Part shown: one piece after another, positions 62,607-64,000 of the stretch
Numbering within the stretch: position 1 is the stretch's first letter
How the letters are laid out: each line of letters begins with the position of its first letter
Source: Macrocystis pyrifera
Lineage: Eukaryota; Sar; Phaeophyceae; Laminariales; Laminariaceae
Reading direction: 5' to 3'
Length of the DNA stretch: 64,000 bases
Assembly: GCA_031763025.1 (NCBI GenBank)
Contig: JASSKH010000044.1
Coordinates: 1,426,001-1,490,000, forward strand
The notes under the pieces: generated by a model
What the model was told of the DNA's origin: nothing
Databases searched by the model: none
Seen by the model: the letters and a program-made list of their open reading frames with translations, nothing else
Program-made: the position numbers and the translations under genes

Positions 62607-64000
62607 ACGTTTTTTAAATACGGCCAGGTTTCATCAGCTTCACACTATCCATGTCTGCGGTGACGACGTGAATGTGGTGGTACCTCTCTTTCGACCGCAT
62701 CGAAATAGCCGTGGTGAAAACCTCGACCATACCAGATGAACTACGGGGCTGGATAAGTTTCCGCTTGATCCCCCCGAGCTGCGAGTGGGCATGCGAATTC
62801 CATGATTCGATGTTCGCTAGCCGTGAAAACGACGTTGCTGGCGGCGTATAGCGTCAAGGTTAGTGATATCGCCGTTGTTTCCTCCTTACCTCCTTGAGCT
62901 ACGAGTAGGCACGCGAATTACATGATCCAATTTCCACTCGCTGTGCACTCCACACTATAACCTCAACTTCAACACCTTTTGAACAGCAATCATCGATTTG
63001 ATGGAACTCCCGTTGTTTGTAATTTAATCGGCCACGGATCTTGTACCAACAAGAGATGTTGCCCAGCGAGCAATACTCCTGTGGACCAACAGATGACATG
63101 GCGCTGCGTAAGCACCTGCGCGAGACCAACAGGGAGGGCCTGTGCGGGGCATCTAGACGATTTGGTCAGAGGGGAGCGCGCAACAAGAGATGGGGTCAGC
63201 CCCGCTCTTGTCTCCGTGGCTTTCGAGCGCGACATACCATCAGCCCCGCCCGGTCGTGCTACCTCACGCAAGCCGTTTGTTTTGCGATAGCTCGACAGCC
63301 ACAACAGGACACCCCACAGTTGACCGAGGAAAAAGCCATCTTCAAATCCATGCGGACCGGCCGGAGTAGTCACTAAATCGTCGAACATCTCTTTTTTTTT
63401 CGCACAATTAAATGATCCTCGACGGTCGAAAGCTTAGACCTACGTGAAGAGTCACCCCACGGTAGGGGTTGCACTTTTTGGGGGAAAGGTTTCTGACCAA
63501 TTGAGTTCCTTAAGTGAGGAACTACCAGTTAGGATTATCTTTTTCCTCGTATATTCGTTTTAAGACTAGCGCGAAGAAGTCCCGGTCGGATGGCCCGAAC
63601 GAATTTCTTCCAAGTATTGTATCGGGTGAGATATTGAGTTCCTAATGTGAGGGGCTCAGGAACGTCTAGTGCACCCCTACTGTGGAATGGCTCTGAAGTT
63701 GGACCAAATGTCATAGATAGTAGTTTTATGTAGGTCGGTGGGCACACTGTTTTGGGCACGGACGATATTGTAGTTTTCGTGTAGGTCGATGGACATATTT
63801 TTGTTTGCCATGGGTCGTGAGTCTTTATGCAAAAAGTCTGGCAAATAGACAATGTGGGCCGGTATCGTAGAGAAGAACGGGATCTTAGGCCAAATTTATT
63901 ACGTATTGGTTTTGTCGCTCCATGCTGCCTGTCTTCATGTCGCTGACGAATATCGACGACCACTAGAGATAGAGAAATCCTCGCTTTGTAGCTGGTGTAT

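Larger units (their letters stand above)
60437..64000 (-). mobile_element. LINE (APE-type likely), broken, runs off the window edge
   Basis: Minus-strand reverse-transcriptase pieces in order: NNYGGISL and [16 protein letters not shown] (61.6-61.75 kb), WFGITHGLRQGA (61.31-61.37 kb), LSPLLFNAFFAAAL (about 61.28 kb), MLSTDDTGVVSKSAEGLSL (61.08-61.14 kb, where family members have Y/F-A-D-D), then ARLYGCVTWTLKAEHFAKLR and VIGFHRR (60.6-60.75 kb). The frame shifts at least twice, and the changed catalytic box shows it is dead. The 5' part (62.1-64.0 kb) has no long frame and resembles 1-1462. I cannot recognise an endonuclease with confidence. Confidence 0.85.

Overview
The window is eukaryotic nuclear DNA: genes are split by long GT-AG introns and most of the sequence is transposon debris. 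The one convincing host gene and the mix of elements (chromodomain Ty3/gypsy, Ty1/copia, LINE, tyrosine recombinase, foldback elements) would fit a stramenopile with large introns, such as a brown alga. That assignment is inference; no rRNA or organelle sequence is present to confirm it.

Host gene. Six minus-strand exons between 35513 and 1955 join in frame at canonical splice sites and encode a 512-residue amino acid/auxin permease (AAAP/SLC38-like) transporter. Exon 1 (35153-35513) is separated from exon 2 (8545-8905) by a 26,247-bp intron. The other four introns are about 1.0 to 2.1 kb. So roughly the left 55% of the window is this single gene.

Intron 1 (8906-35152) holds two TA-flanked MITEs (9.6 and 10.9 kb), a short 33-bp-arm hairpin (11.4 kb), a foldback element (12.45-13.13 kb), a broken gypsy copy (15.2-17.2 kb), LINE 3' fragments (17.8 and 27.4 kb), degenerate 0.7-kb tandem repeats (19.8-21.4 kb), a gag fossil (21.6-22.4 kb), a second foldback (26.3-26.7 kb), a tRNA-like stretch (28.4 kb) and a gypsy-chromodomain retrotransposon that looks whole (29.04-34.80 kb), with LTRs that read identical and an uninterrupted 1669-codon gag-pol. 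The smaller introns carry copies of a separate dispersed repeat of about 330 bp.

Upstream of the gene (35.5-64 kb) I see no confident host gene. There is a foldback with another inverted-repeat element nested in it (37.5-38.7 kb), a broken copia element (38.9-43.4 kb), a tyrosine-recombinase fossil beside a 148-bp tandem duplication (45.85-46.85 kb), weak coding-like stretches (48-51 kb), an FB-like foldback built from roughly 50-bp units with a MITE in its loop (51.27-52.64 kb), a purine-skewed degenerate repeat field (53.8-57.1 kb), a TTCCA-motif foldback array (58.84-60.18 kb) and a LINE (60.4-64 kb) whose 5' region is also present at the left edge of the window.

The main novelty candidates are the giant intron hosting a young element in sense orientation, and the unusual density and nesting of foldback elements.
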